Part shown: piece after piece, positions 1-8,317 of the stretch
How the letters are laid out: each line of letters starts with the position of its first letter
Position numbering within the stretch: the first letter of the stretch is position 1
Source of the DNA: Flavobacterium succinicans
GTDB lineage: Bacteria; Bacteroidota; Bacteroidia; Flavobacteriales; Flavobacteriaceae
Direction: 5' to 3'
Assembly (NCBI RefSeq): GCF_001662485.1
Contig: NZ_JMTM01000017.1
Coordinates: 615,273-679,272, forward strand
DNA: 64,000 nt
The notes under the pieces: generated by a model
Told to the model about the DNA's origin: nothing
The model's input: only the letters and a program-made list of their open reading frames with translations
Database searches by the model: none
Position numbers and translations under genes: made by a program

Positions 1-1064
1 TTATTTCTCATATGGAGCATCACTCTAATCAAACGTCTTGGTTAGAAACCATCGCCGATGTTGAGGTAATTCCTTCAACCGAAGACGGACTTTTCTCTTT
101 AGAAAATCTAAAAATATTACTTGAAAAATATAAAGAAAGAACCTTAAAGATTGCTTCAATCACTTCTTGCTCCAATGTTACAGGTATTCGAACGCCTTAT
201 CACGAGGCAGCCAAAATGATGCATCAATATAATGGAGTTTGTTTTGTGGATTTTGCTTGCTCAGGTCCTTACGTATCTATTGATATGCATCCTGAAGATG
301 AAGAGGCGTATTTGGATGCTATTTTCTTTTCACCGCACAAATTTTTAGGTGGACCAGGCACTTCGGGAGTATTGGTTTTTAATAAAAAGTTATACAACAA
401 TATGGTGCCTGATTGCCCAGGAGGAGGAACCGTTTCGTGGACAAATCCTTGGGGTGAACATAAATACATTGATAATATTGAGGATAGAGAAGATGGAGGA
501 ACGCCTGGCTTCTTGCAAGTGATTAAAACCGCTTTGGCCATTCAGTTGAAAGACGAAATGGGTATCGATAATATTTTGAAACGCGAACACGAAATTGTAG
601 CCTATGTTTTTGATTCCCTACAAAATGTTCCAAACATTAAAATTTTGGCGGCTCAACATCAAGAGCGTTTGGGAGTAATTTCATTTTTTATAGACGATTT
701 GCATTTTAATTTAGGAGTAAAATTACTCAATGATCGTTTCGGAATTCAAACAAGAGGAGGTTGCAGTTGCGCTGGAACTTATGGGCATTTCTTGCTTCAC
801 GTAGATCAAGAAACGTCAACTAAGTTGGTCAATGAGATAAGTTTAGGAGATTTAATTCGTAAACCGGGGTGGATCAGAATGTCAATTCATCCAACTACAA
901 CTTCAGCTGAAATAGAATACGTTTGCAATGCGATTCAATCTTTAGCCGAAAACCATAAAGAATGGGCTAAGGAATATCAATATAATGCGGAGACCAATGA
1001 GTTTTTGCATCAAAATGCTACTTCTTTTGAGAATACATTAGTAGCAGAATGGTTTGCTCATTAA
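1..1064 (+). CDS. Aminotransferase class V-fold PLP enzyme, 5' end outside window
   Basis: C-terminal part (at least 353 residues) of a PLP-dependent class V aminotransferase of the cysteine desulfurase/SufS-like superfamily. The frame is open to the left edge (codons I-S-H precede the first ATG at 12, giving the family motif HMEHHSNQTSW), so the true start lies outside. The probable Schiff-base lysine is in SPHKFLGG (codon about 340). The late motif GGCSCAGTYG has cysteines where desulfurases carry the catalytic one, but the substrate cannot be told from sequence. A hairpin terminator follows the stop. The fold is clear; the reaction is not. Confidence 0.85.
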   Translation, partial: ISHMEHHSNQTSWLETIADVEVIPSTEDGLFSLENLKILLEKYKERTLKIASITSCSNVTGIRTPYHEAAKMMHQYNGVCFVDFACSGPYVSIDMHPEDEEAYLDAIFFSPHKFLGGPGTSGVLVFNKKLYNNMVPDCPGGGTVSWTNPWGEHKYIDNIEDREDGGTPGFLQVIKTALAIQLKDEMGIDNILKREHEIVAYVFDSLQNVPNIKILAAQHQERLGVISFFIDDLHFNLGVKLLNDRFGIQTRGGCSCAGTYGHFLLHVDQETSTKLVNEISLGDLIRKPGWIRMSIHPTTTSAEIEYVCNAIQSLAENHKEWAKEYQYNAETNEFLHQNATSFENTLVAEWFAH

Positions 1065-1083
1065 AAAGATTGTAAGGATAAAA

Positions 1084-1118
1084 AAAACTCATTGCTATTT
1101 GATAGTAATGAGTTTTTT
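1084..1118 (+). terminator. Terminator between converging genes
   Basis: A 12-bp stem (ACTCATTGCTAT pairing with ATAGTAATGAGT, one G-U) with a 3-nt loop, A-run on the left and T7 on the right. It can serve both the aminotransferase gene and the acyltransferase gene facing it. Confidence 0.75.
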
Positions 1119-1130
1119 TGCTTTTATAAT

Positions 1131-2000
1131 TTATCGTCTGTGTTTCCATCTTTTATGTGTCCACAAATAATATTCAGGAGCATCTAGGATTTGCTTTTCA
1201 ACTAATTGTAAAAAACGTTCAGTGATTTCAAAATCAGGAATGCTTCTGGCATCCTCGGTAATATTGATAAAGGTGGCTTCATAATAGCCTCTTTTTACTT
1301 TTTTGACATCTACAAAAAGCACGCTCAAATCATATCTTTTAGCCAACATTTCAGCTCCAGTATGAACAGGTACATCAATTCCCATGAAGTGATGCCAATG
1401 AAAAGCACGATTCAGTTTTGGTGATTGATCGCTTACTAATCCATACATACATAACTTTCCTGTTTTTTCGTTCTCCCGCATTAATGGAATAGTTTGTCGG
1501 GTCTCTACTAATTCAGCATTAAATTTTGAACGAATATCACGAACCAATTGGTCAAAATATTTATTGGCTATTTTTTTGTAAACTCCTATGCCATAAAACT
1601 TGGTTTGGTTGTTTAAAGTCATCAACCATTCCCAACTACCATAGTGTGAAGTTAATAAAATGGTACTTTTTCCTTTGTCTTCAAATTCTTTTACCAGTTC
1701 AATATTGGTAATTTTGAAGCGCTTATCCATTTCTTTATGCGAAATGGTTAATGTTTTTACCATTTCTAAGAACATATCACACATATGTTTGTAAAACTTC
1801 TTTTCGAGTACAAGACGTTCATTAGAACTTAGATGTGGAAGCGCTAAGGCCATGTTTTCACGGACTGTTTTTTTACGATAGCCAATTATTCTGTATACAA
1901 TTAAATAAATGAGATTGGAGAACCAATAAAAAATGCGAAACGGAAGGATAGAAATAATCCAAAGAATTGGAAAAACTATGATATATACCAAAAACTGCAT
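1131..2000 (-). CDS. LpxL/HtrB-like lysophospholipid acyltransferase
   Basis: Predicted 289-residue membrane acyltransferase of the lipid A late-acyltransferase family, which moves an acyl chain onto lipid A precursors or a related lipid at the inner membrane. It has an N-terminal hydrophobic helix (MQFLVYIIVFPILW), then TSHYGSWEW carrying the H-x4-E catalytic pair, and a C-terminal TERFLQLVEKQI segment with YLWTHKRWK, typical of the family. An in-frame ATG at 2057 would add 19 residues; I prefer the ATG at 2000 because it places the membrane helix at the N terminus as in relatives. It stands alone, divergent from the rhomboid gene. Confidence 0.85.
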   Translation of the reverse strand: MQFLVYIIVFPILWIISILPFRIFYWFSNLIYLIVYRIIGYRKKTVRENMALALPHLSSNERLVLEKKFYKHMCDMFLEMVKTLTISHKEMDKRFKITNIELVKEFEDKGKSTILLTSHYGSWEWLMTLNNQTKFYGIGVYKKIANKYFDQLVRDIRSKFNAELVETRQTIPLMRENEKTGKLCMYGLVSDQSPKLNRAFHWHHFMGIDVPVHTGAEMLAKRYDLSVLFVDVKKVKRGYYEATFINITEDARSIPDFEITERFLQLVEKQILDAPEYYLWTHKRWKHRR

Positions 2001-2113
2001 GCTGAATTTTTTGTGCAAATATAACCCAAAAAAGGAAACAATATTATCTAAGACCAACTAGGGGTTAAAAATGTAAGATTACTATCTTTACACTTAACTT
2101 TAAATAGTTTGAT

Positions 2114-2752
2114 ATGAATATGATTTTACTAGGCCTAATTTTGGCTAATGTTGTAGTGAGTTACAAAGGTTGGAACGATATCTATTTTTTTAGGAAATAT
2201 GAATTTCATGTTGGCAGTATTCGAGCTGGTGAGCAAATCCGAATGTTGACTTCAGGTTTTTTGCATGTAGACATGTCGCATTTGCTTTTTAACATGCTAA
2301 CACTTTATTTTTTTGCACCCGTTGTTATTGGTTTTATGGGGGATTTTTCGTTTATCTTAGTGTATTTTGGGAGTTTAGTGTTTGGAAGTTTGCTTACGAT
2401 GTCTTTTCATAAAAATGATTATAGTTATAGAGCGGTAGGAGCATCTGGAGCAGTAACAGGGGTTTTGTATTCAGCCATTTTGTTGCAACCAGACATGATG
2501 TTGGGATTATTCTTTGTAATTCCGATTCCGGCCTATCTTTTTGGTATATTGTATTTGTTGTATTCAATTTATGGGATGAAAGCTCAAAACGACAATATTG
2601 GGCATACTGCACATTTTGGTGGGGCAGTAGGAGGCTATGTGATTACTTTGGTAAAAGAACCGCAGTTATTAGCCGAACATTCGTTGATGGTGATTCTTTT
2701 GGCGATTCCAATTGTATTTTTATTTGTATTGGAAAAAAGAGGAAAATTATAA
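2114..2752 (+). CDS. Rhomboid-family intramembrane serine protease
   Basis: 212-residue polytopic membrane protein. The catalytic serine sits in GASGAVTG (about residue 112) and the catalytic histidine in GHTAHFGGAVGG (about 165). Hydrophobic helices surround both, and the early HVDMSHLLFNM segment is the usual rhomboid loop before the Ser helix. It cleaves membrane proteins within the bilayer; the substrates are unknown. The stop overlaps an ATG that opens the frame of the next gene (TAATG), but that gene probably starts 66 bp further on. Confidence 0.92.
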   Translation: MNMILLGLILANVVVSYKGWNDIYFFRKYEFHVGSIRAGEQIRMLTSGFLHVDMSHLLFNMLTLYFFAPVVIGFMGDFSFILVYFGSLVFGSLLTMSFHKNDYSYRAVGASGAVTGVLYSAILLQPDMMLGLFFVIPIPAYLFGILYLLYSIYGMKAQNDNIGHTAHFGGAVGGYVITLVKEPQLLAEHSLMVILLAIPIVFLFVLEKRGKL

Positions 2753-2817
2753 TGGCACTACTTTTGTTATATGCCATTGAAATGAATAAAAACAATTATA
2801 AATTAAATCCTATTCTT

Positions 2818-3513
2818 ATGAAAAAAGTACTTGCCCTGTTATTTGTCTTTTCAATATTTGTTGCACACGCTCAAGATGCTAAACCCTCTCCTCAAATTAG
2901 TGTAAGCGGTGAAGGTAGGGTAAAGATCACTCCGGATCAAGCTGTTATCGTGATTACAGTAGTAACCAAAGGAGCTAATGCCAAAGATGTTAAGAAAGAA
3001 AATGACCTAAAAGTAGATGCTGTTTTAAAATTTATAAAAAAAGTAAATTTACCAACAGAAGATTACAAGACGCGACGTGTAGCGTTAAATCCACAATACG
3101 AATATGAATCAAAAAAGCGTTCGTATAATGCTAGTCAAACTATTGAAATTTTATTGAAAGATTTGACTAAATATGATAGTTTGATGGAAGGTTTGGTAGA
3201 TGCTGGTGTTAATAATATTGATGGTGTTACATTTCAATCTTCAAAATTGGTACAATATCAAGCAGAGGCACGAAAATTAGCCATGAAGGATGCCAAAGCC
3301 AAAGCAGATGATTTTGTGTCTGTATTGGGTCAAAAAGTAGGCAAAGCGCTTATGATTTCTGATAATTCTCAAAACTACTATCCATCACCTGTGCCAGTTT
3401 ATGCAATGAAAGCTATGAATAGTGATGCTGCTGAAGCTACTCCAAGAGAAACGTTAGCTATTGGAGAAATTGCAATTGTGGTAAATGTCAGTGTAAGTTT
3501 TATTTTAGAATAA
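2818..3513 (+). CDS. SIMPL (DUF541) domain secreted protein
   Basis: 231 residues with a signal peptide (MKKVLALLFVFSIFVAHAQ) followed by a SIMPL/DUF541 domain: ISVSGEGRVKITPDQAVIVITV at the start of the mature protein and repeated alpha/beta segments to VVNVSVSFILE. The family is periplasmic or outer-membrane-associated, of poorly defined function. The frame opens at 2752 but the ATG at 2818 places the signal peptide at the N terminus. A strong terminator follows. Confidence 0.88.
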   Translation: MKKVLALLFVFSIFVAHAQDAKPSPQISVSGEGRVKITPDQAVIVITVVTKGANAKDVKKENDLKVDAVLKFIKKVNLPTEDYKTRRVALNPQYEYESKKRSYNASQTIEILLKDLTKYDSLMEGLVDAGVNNIDGVTFQSSKLVQYQAEARKLAMKDAKAKADDFVSVLGQKVGKALMISDNSQNYYPSPVPVYAMKAMNSDAAEATPRETLAIGEIAIVVNVSVSFILE

Positions 3514-3533
3514 AAAGAGAAGTTAGTAAAAAG

Positions 3534-3565
3534 AAAAAGTCCCGATTTGCATCGGGACTTTTTTT
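3534..3565 (+). terminator. Terminator after the SIMPL gene
   Basis: Perfect stem AAAGTCCCGAT/ATCGGGACTTT with loop TTGC, flanked by A- and T-runs. It lies between the SIMPL gene and the 3' end of the oppositely oriented tRNA-Tyr, so it may serve both. Confidence 0.85.
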
Positions 3566-3566
3566 G

Positions 3567-3647
3567 TGGGGAGAGCAGGATTCGAACCTGCGAAGTTTTC
3601 ACAGCAGATTTACAGTCTGCCCTCGTTGGCCGCTTGAGTATCTCCCC
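3567..3647 (-). tRNA. tRNA-Tyr (GTA anticodon)
   Basis: Read on the minus strand the 81-nt gene begins GGGGAGA and ends TCTCCCC plus discriminator A, giving a 7-bp acceptor stem. The anticodon arm reads CAGACTGTAAATCTG (anticodon GTA), the T arm contains GGTTCGAATCC, and there is a long class II variable arm as expected for bacterial tRNA-Tyr. CCA is not encoded. Confidence 0.96.
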
Positions 3648-3685
3648 AAGACTCATAAGCTGTTGCTTATTGTGCTAACCGGGTG

Positions 3686-3715
3686 CAAATATAAGAACAC
3701 TTTTGAGTTCTCCAA
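3686..3715 (-). promoter_or_regulatory. Promoter of tRNA-Tyr
   Basis: On the minus strand: TTG, 19 nt, TATATTTG, a full match to the flavobacterial TTG-N17-23-TAnnTTTG promoter. It ends 38 bp upstream of the mature tRNA 5' end. Confidence 0.75.
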
Positions 3716-3771
3716 ATAAAAAATACACTTAATTTTTGGATATTTTTTAATGTGTTGGTAGTGAATAAAAT

Positions 3772-3801
3772 AAAAAAATCTCCACAAGGGAGATTTTTTT
3801 G
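3772..3801 (-). terminator. Terminator after the TlpA-like gene
   Basis: Stem AAAAATCTCC/GGAGATTTTT with a 5-nt loop and a T-run on the minus strand, 21 bp beyond the stop of the TlpA-like frame. Confidence 0.8.
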
Positions 3802-3821
3802 TTTTTTAGTCGTTTAGGCAA

Positions 3822-4976
3822 TTATTTGGCTAAAAGTTCTACTACTTTGTCTCTTAAAGCAGCTCCACTTAATCCTTGTGCTACTATATTTCCAGAAGCA
3901 TCTAGAACAAATGTTGCTGGAATAGCTTCTACTTTATATTGTTTCGCAATTGGTTCATCCCAGAATTTCAAATTTGAAACTTGCGTCCATGTCAGACCAT
4001 CTTTAGCAATTGCTTCTTTCCAAGCTTTTGCAGATTTGTCTAAGGATACGCCAACGATATTTAATCCTTTTGCATGTAATTCTTTGTATAGTGCTACCAT
4101 GTTTGGGTTTTCCTTACGGCATGGCGGACACCATGAAGCCCAAAAATCAACAATGGTAACTTTACCTAAACTTTGTTTTAAGCTAATTACTTTTCCTTGC
4201 GGATTTGGCGCGGAAAAGTCAGCTCTTCATTTTGCTGAACCTTGAGCTGCTGGAGTAGCGCCAACAGACGGAGCTTTCATTTCGGTTAAACGCGCTTTGA
4301 TCGCTTTACCTGGTTTAGTGTTTTTTAAAGACTCTTCTAAACTTTCGTATAATTTCTCCGCTTTTTTAACATCAGTAGATGGGTCATTTAACATTCCTTG
4401 AATGATTAATGCACTAATGAATGATTTTGGATGAGATTCAGCGTAAGAAGTATATTTTGTTTTTGATGCCGTACTAACTTCTTGTTGAATAGTCATGAAT
4501 TCTTTCATCAAGCTGTTGATAACTGCAGTATCCTTTTTAGCTTGAGCATCATTCATTTTTTGCGTGTTAGCTGTTTGGAAATCTACTAATTTCTTTTGTA
4601 CTTTGGTAATTTCTTCATTGAATGAAGCATATTCATCATTGTTATAAGTACCAGAGATTTTAGATTTTTGAAGCGTGTCTTTGTTGATTACGATTTCAAT
4701 AGATCCATTTTCTAAAATGAAAGGTAATTTTCCTTGAATTCCTTCTACTGTTATTAAATGAAATGCTGGTTCAGTCGCTTTACCTTCGATTTCAAATTTA
4801 CCATTTTCTACTTTTACAGTATCAATAGCAATTACACCTAGTTTGTCATCTTGACTTTCTAAAATGATAGTTTTTCCATTTTCAATTCCTTTGGCAGTAC
4901 CCGAAATAGTGTAGGAATCTTTGTTGCATGAAAACAATACAACTGAAGCAGATAATAATAAAATGATTTTTTTCAT
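3822..4976 (-). pseudogene. TlpA/ResA-like thiol-disulfide lipoprotein, interrupted by in-frame TGA
   Basis: One reading frame holds a lipoprotein signal (MKKIILLLSASVVLFSC, lipobox LFSC), a DUF4369-type N-terminal domain of about 220 residues, and a complete thioredoxin-like domain with WCPPC (CPPC at 4119-4130) and the cis-Pro region IPATFVL. A TGA at 4227-4229 cuts the frame just before the thioredoxin domain. Downstream of it the same frame reads RADFSAPNPQGK where relatives have a longer vGxxAPDFs-type entry, so a few codons also look lost. The thioredoxin part has no ATG before its active site (first ATG 4098-4100). Possibilities: a true pseudogene, a secreted DUF4369 protein without its redox domain, or a sequence error. 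A promoter box (TACTTTTG, 5006-5013 minus) precedes it. Confidence 0.8.
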
Positions 4977-5100
4977 TCTTGAGTTATGTTATTAGATTTT
5001 GTATGCAAAAGTATTTAAATTTATAAATTACGCACGCTATTACAGCTTAAAATTTTGTTATTGCTTACTTTTTTTAAGTAAGATTTATGATATAAATAGA

Positions 5101-5125
5101 AAAGCACTCAAAAAGAGTGCTTTTT
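5101..5125 (-). terminator. Terminator after the KTSC/J-domain gene
   Basis: Stem AAAAGCACTC/GAGTGCTTTT with a 5-nt loop, 22 bp past the stop codon at 5147. The flanking A/T runs would also allow action on the plus strand. Confidence 0.75.
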
Positions 5126-5146
5126 ATAAACTATTTTTTGGGAAGA

Positions 5147-5587
5147 TTAGTCTTGATTTATTGTCTTTCTCCAAGTAAAGGCGTTAAGAATGTGTCTTTT
5201 AGCAAAACGACCTGGTGAATCAGCATTGACCATTTTTACGTAAGTTGCTTTTGGTACACTAATGTATTCATAAACACTTCCGTTAGAAAAATTGATAATC
5301 AAACGTCCTTCTACAAATTTGTAGTCGGTAATGGTTGATGTAGCAATAGTTTCTGTATATTCAGGTAAATTTTGTTTAATGGTCTCTGGGTTGATGCTTA
5401 CTAAGAAATGGTAGGCCTCAATAATTTTTTTACTGTTTTCTTCGGCAGCTTTTAATCCTTCTTCATCGCCTTGAAATTTATCAGGATGCGCGTCTTTCAT
5501 CGCGTTGCGATAAATAGTTTTTAACTCTTTAAGGTCTACGTTTTTGTCTACATTCAGTAGTTTGCGGTATTCAACGATTTTTTTCAT
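5147..5587 (-). CDS. J-domain plus KTSC-domain protein
   Basis: 146 residues in two parts. Residues 1-65 form a DnaJ-like domain with the HPDKF motif (about residues 34-38), which would stimulate an Hsp70 partner. Residues 85-142 form a KTSC domain (YKFVEGRLIINFSNGSVYEY, then SPGRFAKRHI), a short domain of unknown role often seen with nucleic-acid or lysyl-tRNA-synthetase-related proteins. There is no signal peptide, so it is cytoplasmic. A promoter box TACCTTTG lies at 5656-5663 on the minus strand. Confidence 0.85.
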   Translation of the reverse strand: MKKIVEYRKLLNVDKNVDLKELKTIYRNAMKDAHPDKFQGDEEGLKAAEENSKKIIEAYHFLVSINPETIKQNLPEYTETIATSTITDYKFVEGRLIINFSNGSVYEYISVPKATYVKMVNADSPGRFAKRHILNAFTWRKTINQD

Positions 5588-5655
5588 AAATAAGGTAACT
5601 TATTGTCTTTTAATGTGAAGTAATGAATTAGGATTCAAAATTGACAAATTTTTTG

Positions 5656-5663
5656 CAAAGGTA
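5656..5663 (-). promoter_or_regulatory. -7 promoter box of the KTSC gene
   Basis: TACCTTTG on the minus strand fits TAnnTTTG, 68 bp upstream of the ATG. I see no TTG at the usual distance. Confidence 0.5.
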
Positions 5664-5700
5664 CACTTTTTTTTATCTTTTTAGTTTAGGACCAAAAAAA

Positions 5701-5728
5701 AATCAAAAACTAACTAAAGTTTTTGATT
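5701..5728 (-). terminator. Terminator after the 81-residue gene
   Basis: Stem AATCAAAAACT/AGTTTTTGATT with a 6-nt loop; on the minus strand it is followed by a long T-run (complement of the A-run at 5692-5700). Confidence 0.75.
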
Positions 5729-5749
5729 TACAGTGTTTTAAAAAAGAGT

Positions 5750-5995
5750 CTATTGTTCGGATTTCATATTAGCTTTGTCAAAATTCCTTGATTTTTTGGG
5801 ATATTTATCGTAACTTTTATCACTAGGGTTTTCGATTACTGTTTTGATCGTGATAATATCTCCCAATTTATATTGCAAAGCCATTTTGTAGTCTAATAAA
5901 TAAGGACCACAAAAGAAGTTGTTGTCTTCATCCTGTTTTACTATTCCTGTGTGTATTCCTTTTTTTAGCATTTTGCTTGGTATTCCTTTTTCCAT
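5750..5995 (-). CDS. Small protein of unknown function (81 aa)
   Basis: I do not recognise a family. The protein is basic, starts MEKGIPSKMLKKGIHTG, has a hydrophilic middle (KQDEDNNFFCGPYLLDYK) and a Lys/Asp-rich tail, and no signal or membrane segment. Its own terminator and a start 93 bp from a divergent gene support it as a real single-gene unit. Confidence 0.6.
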   Translation of the reverse strand: MEKGIPSKMLKKGIHTGIVKQDEDNNFFCGPYLLDYKMALQYKLGDIITIKTVIENPSDKSYDKYPKKSRNFDKANMKSEQ

Positions 5996-6055
5996 GATCC
6001 TGAAACTTCAAAAATTTATTAAGCGCAAAGATACACAATAATTATGGCTATTATT

Positions 6056-6083
6056 TTGGTTTTGGTTATTCTGCTTACCTTTG
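6056..6083 (+). promoter_or_regulatory. Promoter for the 6089 gene cluster
   Basis: TTG, 17 nt, TACCTTTG: a full match to the flavobacterial promoter. The predicted transcript start falls at or next to the ATG at 6089, implying an almost leaderless message or a start further in. Confidence 0.6.
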
Positions 6084-6088
6084 CAGCT

Positions 6089-6658
6089 ATGAAAAACGTT
6101 TTCCGACCCGCACCACAATCTTTTAAAAACACTTTTTGTGTCTTTTATGAAGTCGCTTTGGAGGAAATAGAGGGATTGGTTTTGCAATATCATAGCGCCT
6201 CAGGAAGTAAGTACTATTATACTCCAGAAGGAATGTATCGTTTGTCGAATCATTGGGGACGTTTTGCGAATAGTAAGTGGCGTTTGGAGCCTTTAGAACC
6301 AACTACCAGTTCTAAAAATAAAGTAGGATTTGCGCGTTGGGAGGATTTTTATCCCGATAATGCCGAGGAAAAACTATATTATTTAGCAGCAGATTATGCT
6401 AAGCGAACTGTAAATTATCAGCACAAACAAAATCCCAATTACGATCACAAAGCGGTTCTTCGTACCAGTTTTGAGACTACCAAAAAAATCAAACAAATTC
6501 GGAACTTATTTGAGTTGACTAATTGGGCGAAGTATTTTGATTATGAAGATATAGACGAATTAAGGAAAAGAATAATCGAGCAAATTATATACACCGAACG
6601 CTCGCTTGAAGAAATTAAACGTAGCATACAATGGGAAGAAACAACGAAAGAAACATAA
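6089..6658 (+). CDS. Conserved-looking protein of unknown function (189 aa)
   Basis: Cytoplasmic protein without a recognised domain. It begins MKNVFRPAPQSFKNTFCVFYEV, has an aromatic-rich core (YYYTPEGMYRLSNHWGRFANSKWR, split here by Tyr/Trp clusters) and a charged helical C terminus. An upstream ATG at 6044 would add a hydrophobic stretch, but the promoter box lies inside that stretch, so I take 6089. It heads a compact cluster: its end overlaps the next ORF by 28 bp. Confidence 0.7.
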   Translation: MKNVFRPAPQSFKNTFCVFYEVALEEIEGLVLQYHSASGSKYYYTPEGMYRLSNHWGRFANSKWRLEPLEPTTSSKNKVGFARWEDFYPDNAEEKLYYLAADYAKRTVNYQHKQNPNYDHKAVLRTSFETTKKIKQIRNLFELTNWAKYFDYEDIDELRKRIIEQIIYTERSLEEIKRSIQWEETTKET

Positions 6659-6783
6659 AGAAACACAACGATAAGTTGCACAAAGCCCAAGATAAGGCCA
6701 AGAAGGCAGCTATGGAGCGCAAAGAGAAATTGAAAGAAATCGTAAAAAAGTTTAACGAAGACCAAGCGTCTAAATATGAATAA
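6631..6783 (+). CDS. Very small Lys-rich protein (50 aa)
   Basis: A 50-codon ORF, MGRNNERNIKKHNDKLHKAQ onward, that is almost entirely charged and helical (KKAAMERKEKLKEIVKKF). It overlaps the end of the 189-residue gene by 28 bp and the start of the next gene by 8 bp (ATGAATAA). This chained overlap, in three different frames, argues for translation coupling and a genuine gene. Function unknown; the composition suggests a nucleic-acid- or ribosome-associated peptide, which is only inference. Confidence 0.6.
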   Translation: MGRNNERNIKKHNDKLHKAQDKAKKAAMERKEKLKEIVKKFNEDQASKYE

Positions 6784-7012
6784 TATGAGCCAGAATCCGT
6801 TTGACCAATTGAAAATACAAGTGCAAGAAATCATCGACTTGATGGCACAGAAACAAAATCGAGAAGCCAATAATAAATTGACCGAAGTAAGTGAGGCTTT
6901 GGATGAGCTTCTGGACCATTCAGAAGATGATGCCGATTTAATCGAAATCAGTAAATATCAAGTATTACTGAATCAGTTGTTTCAGAAAATCAATCCTGAG
7001 GATGCACATTAA
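6776..7012 (+). CDS. Small helical protein of unknown function
   Basis: 78 residues (or 75 if it starts at the ATG at 6785, MSQNPF). It is acidic and predicted helical, with no membrane segment or known motif (QLKIQVQEIIDLMAQKQN, then EALDELLDHSEDD). It overlaps the preceding ORF by 8 bp and the following YchJ-like gene by 11 bp, so the cluster is probably one operon. Confidence 0.7.
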   Translation: MNNMSQNPFDQLKIQVQEIIDLMAQKQNREANNKLTEVSEALDELLDHSEDDADLIEISKYQVLLNQLFQKINPEDAH

Positions 7013-7388
7013 TGTTTGCCCTTGCGGCTCTGGAATGGCGTTTATGCAATGTTGTGAAAAATACATTTTAGGCTATGAAACCGCGCCAACTGCTTTGGCT
7101 TTGATGCAATCACGGTATAGCGCTTATGTGGTAAAAAATGCTGACTATTTGATAGCGACTACTCACGAAAGCACAAGAAACCTTTTCTCTAAAGATGAAA
7201 TTTTGCGTTGGGCTAGCGAAAACCAATGGCAAAAATTAGAGATTATTTCTTTTGAGGAAACCATAGTAGAATTTCAAGCTTTTTTTAGAGGTCCTGATGC
7301 AAAAGAATACATTCATCATGAACGCTCTTCTTTTGAGAAAATTGCTGGACATTGGTTTTACAAAGAAGGTGTTTTTTTCGAGACTTAA
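7002..7388 (+). CDS. YchJ-family SEC-C motif protein
   Basis: 128 residues. The N terminus carries the zinc-binding SEC-C motif (CPCGSG at residues 6-11, then CC at 17-18), followed by the family segment LMQSRYSAYVVKNADYLIATTH and an NTF2-like C-terminal half ending HWFYKEGVFFE. The family (UPF0225/YchJ) is of uncertain function. It is last in the overlapping cluster that starts at 6089. Confidence 0.88.
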   Translation: MHINVCPCGSGMAFMQCCEKYILGYETAPTALALMQSRYSAYVVKNADYLIATTHESTRNLFSKDEILRWASENQWQKLEIISFEETIVEFQAFFRGPDAKEYIHHERSSFEKIAGHWFYKEGVFFET

Positions 7389-7434
7389 TTTTTTTTTTGC
7401 TAATTTTAGGAATTGTTATTTAATACATTTAATC

Positions 7435-8232
7435 ATGACAAAATATAATGCATTTCTTTTTTTGATTTTATTGTGCGTGGCTTGTAAAGCTCCAAAGAAT
7501 GATTCAATAGGCACTTCTGTTAATACGAATCCTAGCAAAGGATATCAGGAACAAATAGAAAATATGGAACAACGTATTTATTTTCGAGCGATGGGTAATG
7601 AACCCGAGTGGAGCTTGCAAATAGCTGCCAATAAAATTTCATTTACTTCACTAAAATCCAATTTCGAATCATTTAATGTGCCTCATGTGGAACCAATTAG
7701 AGCAATGGATGCAAATGTGAAAAACTATCGAGTAGCTACTGAAATGGGAACTATGATGATAACTATAGAACAACAAAAATGCACCAATACGATGTCTGGC
7801 GAAATTTTCCCTTATGAAGTTCGTGTAGAAATAGAAAACAGTAAGGATAAATCTACAGCAAATTTTCAAGGCTGCGGAAATTACATTGTAGACCCGCGTT
7901 TGCATGATATTTGGGTATTGGAAAAAATGAATGGTAAGAGTGTATCTTCAAGTGATTTTGTTAATGAATTGCCTTATCTTGAAATCAATAGTAATTCTGG
8001 AACGTTTATGGGGTACGCAGGATGCAATCGTATGAACGGTTCACTCTTTTTTGAAAAAGAAGTTTTAAGATTCACCAACATCATAACTACTCGAATGGCA
8101 TGTATATCCCAAAATAAGGAGGGTGAATTTCTACATTCCTTAGAAAGTACTACTTCATATGAGGTTGCTAATATGCGATTAACGCTTACTAATCCTTCTG
8201 GAATTGAATTGGTTTTTAAGAAAGTAGATTAA
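7435..8232 (+). CDS. META-domain (HslJ-like) lipoprotein
   Basis: 265-residue lipoprotein: signal MTKYNAFLFLILLCVAC with the lipid-modified Cys at about residue 17. An N-terminal half with FRAMGNEPEWSLQI resembles the COG3650-type membrane-protein domain, and the C-terminal half is a META domain (GYAGCNRMNGS, later MACISQNKEGEFL). META proteins such as E. coli HslJ are linked to stress or novobiocin response. The frame is open from 7297, but only the ATG at 7435 gives a signal peptide. Confidence 0.85.
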   Translation: MTKYNAFLFLILLCVACKAPKNDSIGTSVNTNPSKGYQEQIENMEQRIYFRAMGNEPEWSLQIAANKISFTSLKSNFESFNVPHVEPIRAMDANVKNYRVATEMGTMMITIEQQKCTNTMSGEIFPYEVRVEIENSKDKSTANFQGCGNYIVDPRLHDIWVLEKMNGKSVSSSDFVNELPYLEINSNSGTFMGYAGCNRMNGSLFFEKEVLRFTNIITTRMACISQNKEGEFLHSLESTTSYEVANMRLTLTNPSGIELVFKKVD

Positions 8233-8317
8233 TCATTTAATCATTTTCTTTAGGTTTAACTAAAATTCATTATTGTTCGAAAGGATTGAATGAGGGTTGA
8301 TGTAGCTAAAACTTACA

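Noticed and set aside
3822..4229. A frameshift as the cause of the TlpA-like break
   Set aside because: Both halves are in the same frame; the defect is a stop codon, possibly with a small in-frame deletion.
3799..4245. A 148-codon plus-strand ORF over the TlpA-like gene
   Set aside because: It is the antisense of a clear thioredoxin-fold frame, has no recognisable product and no promoter box, and lies over the terminator.
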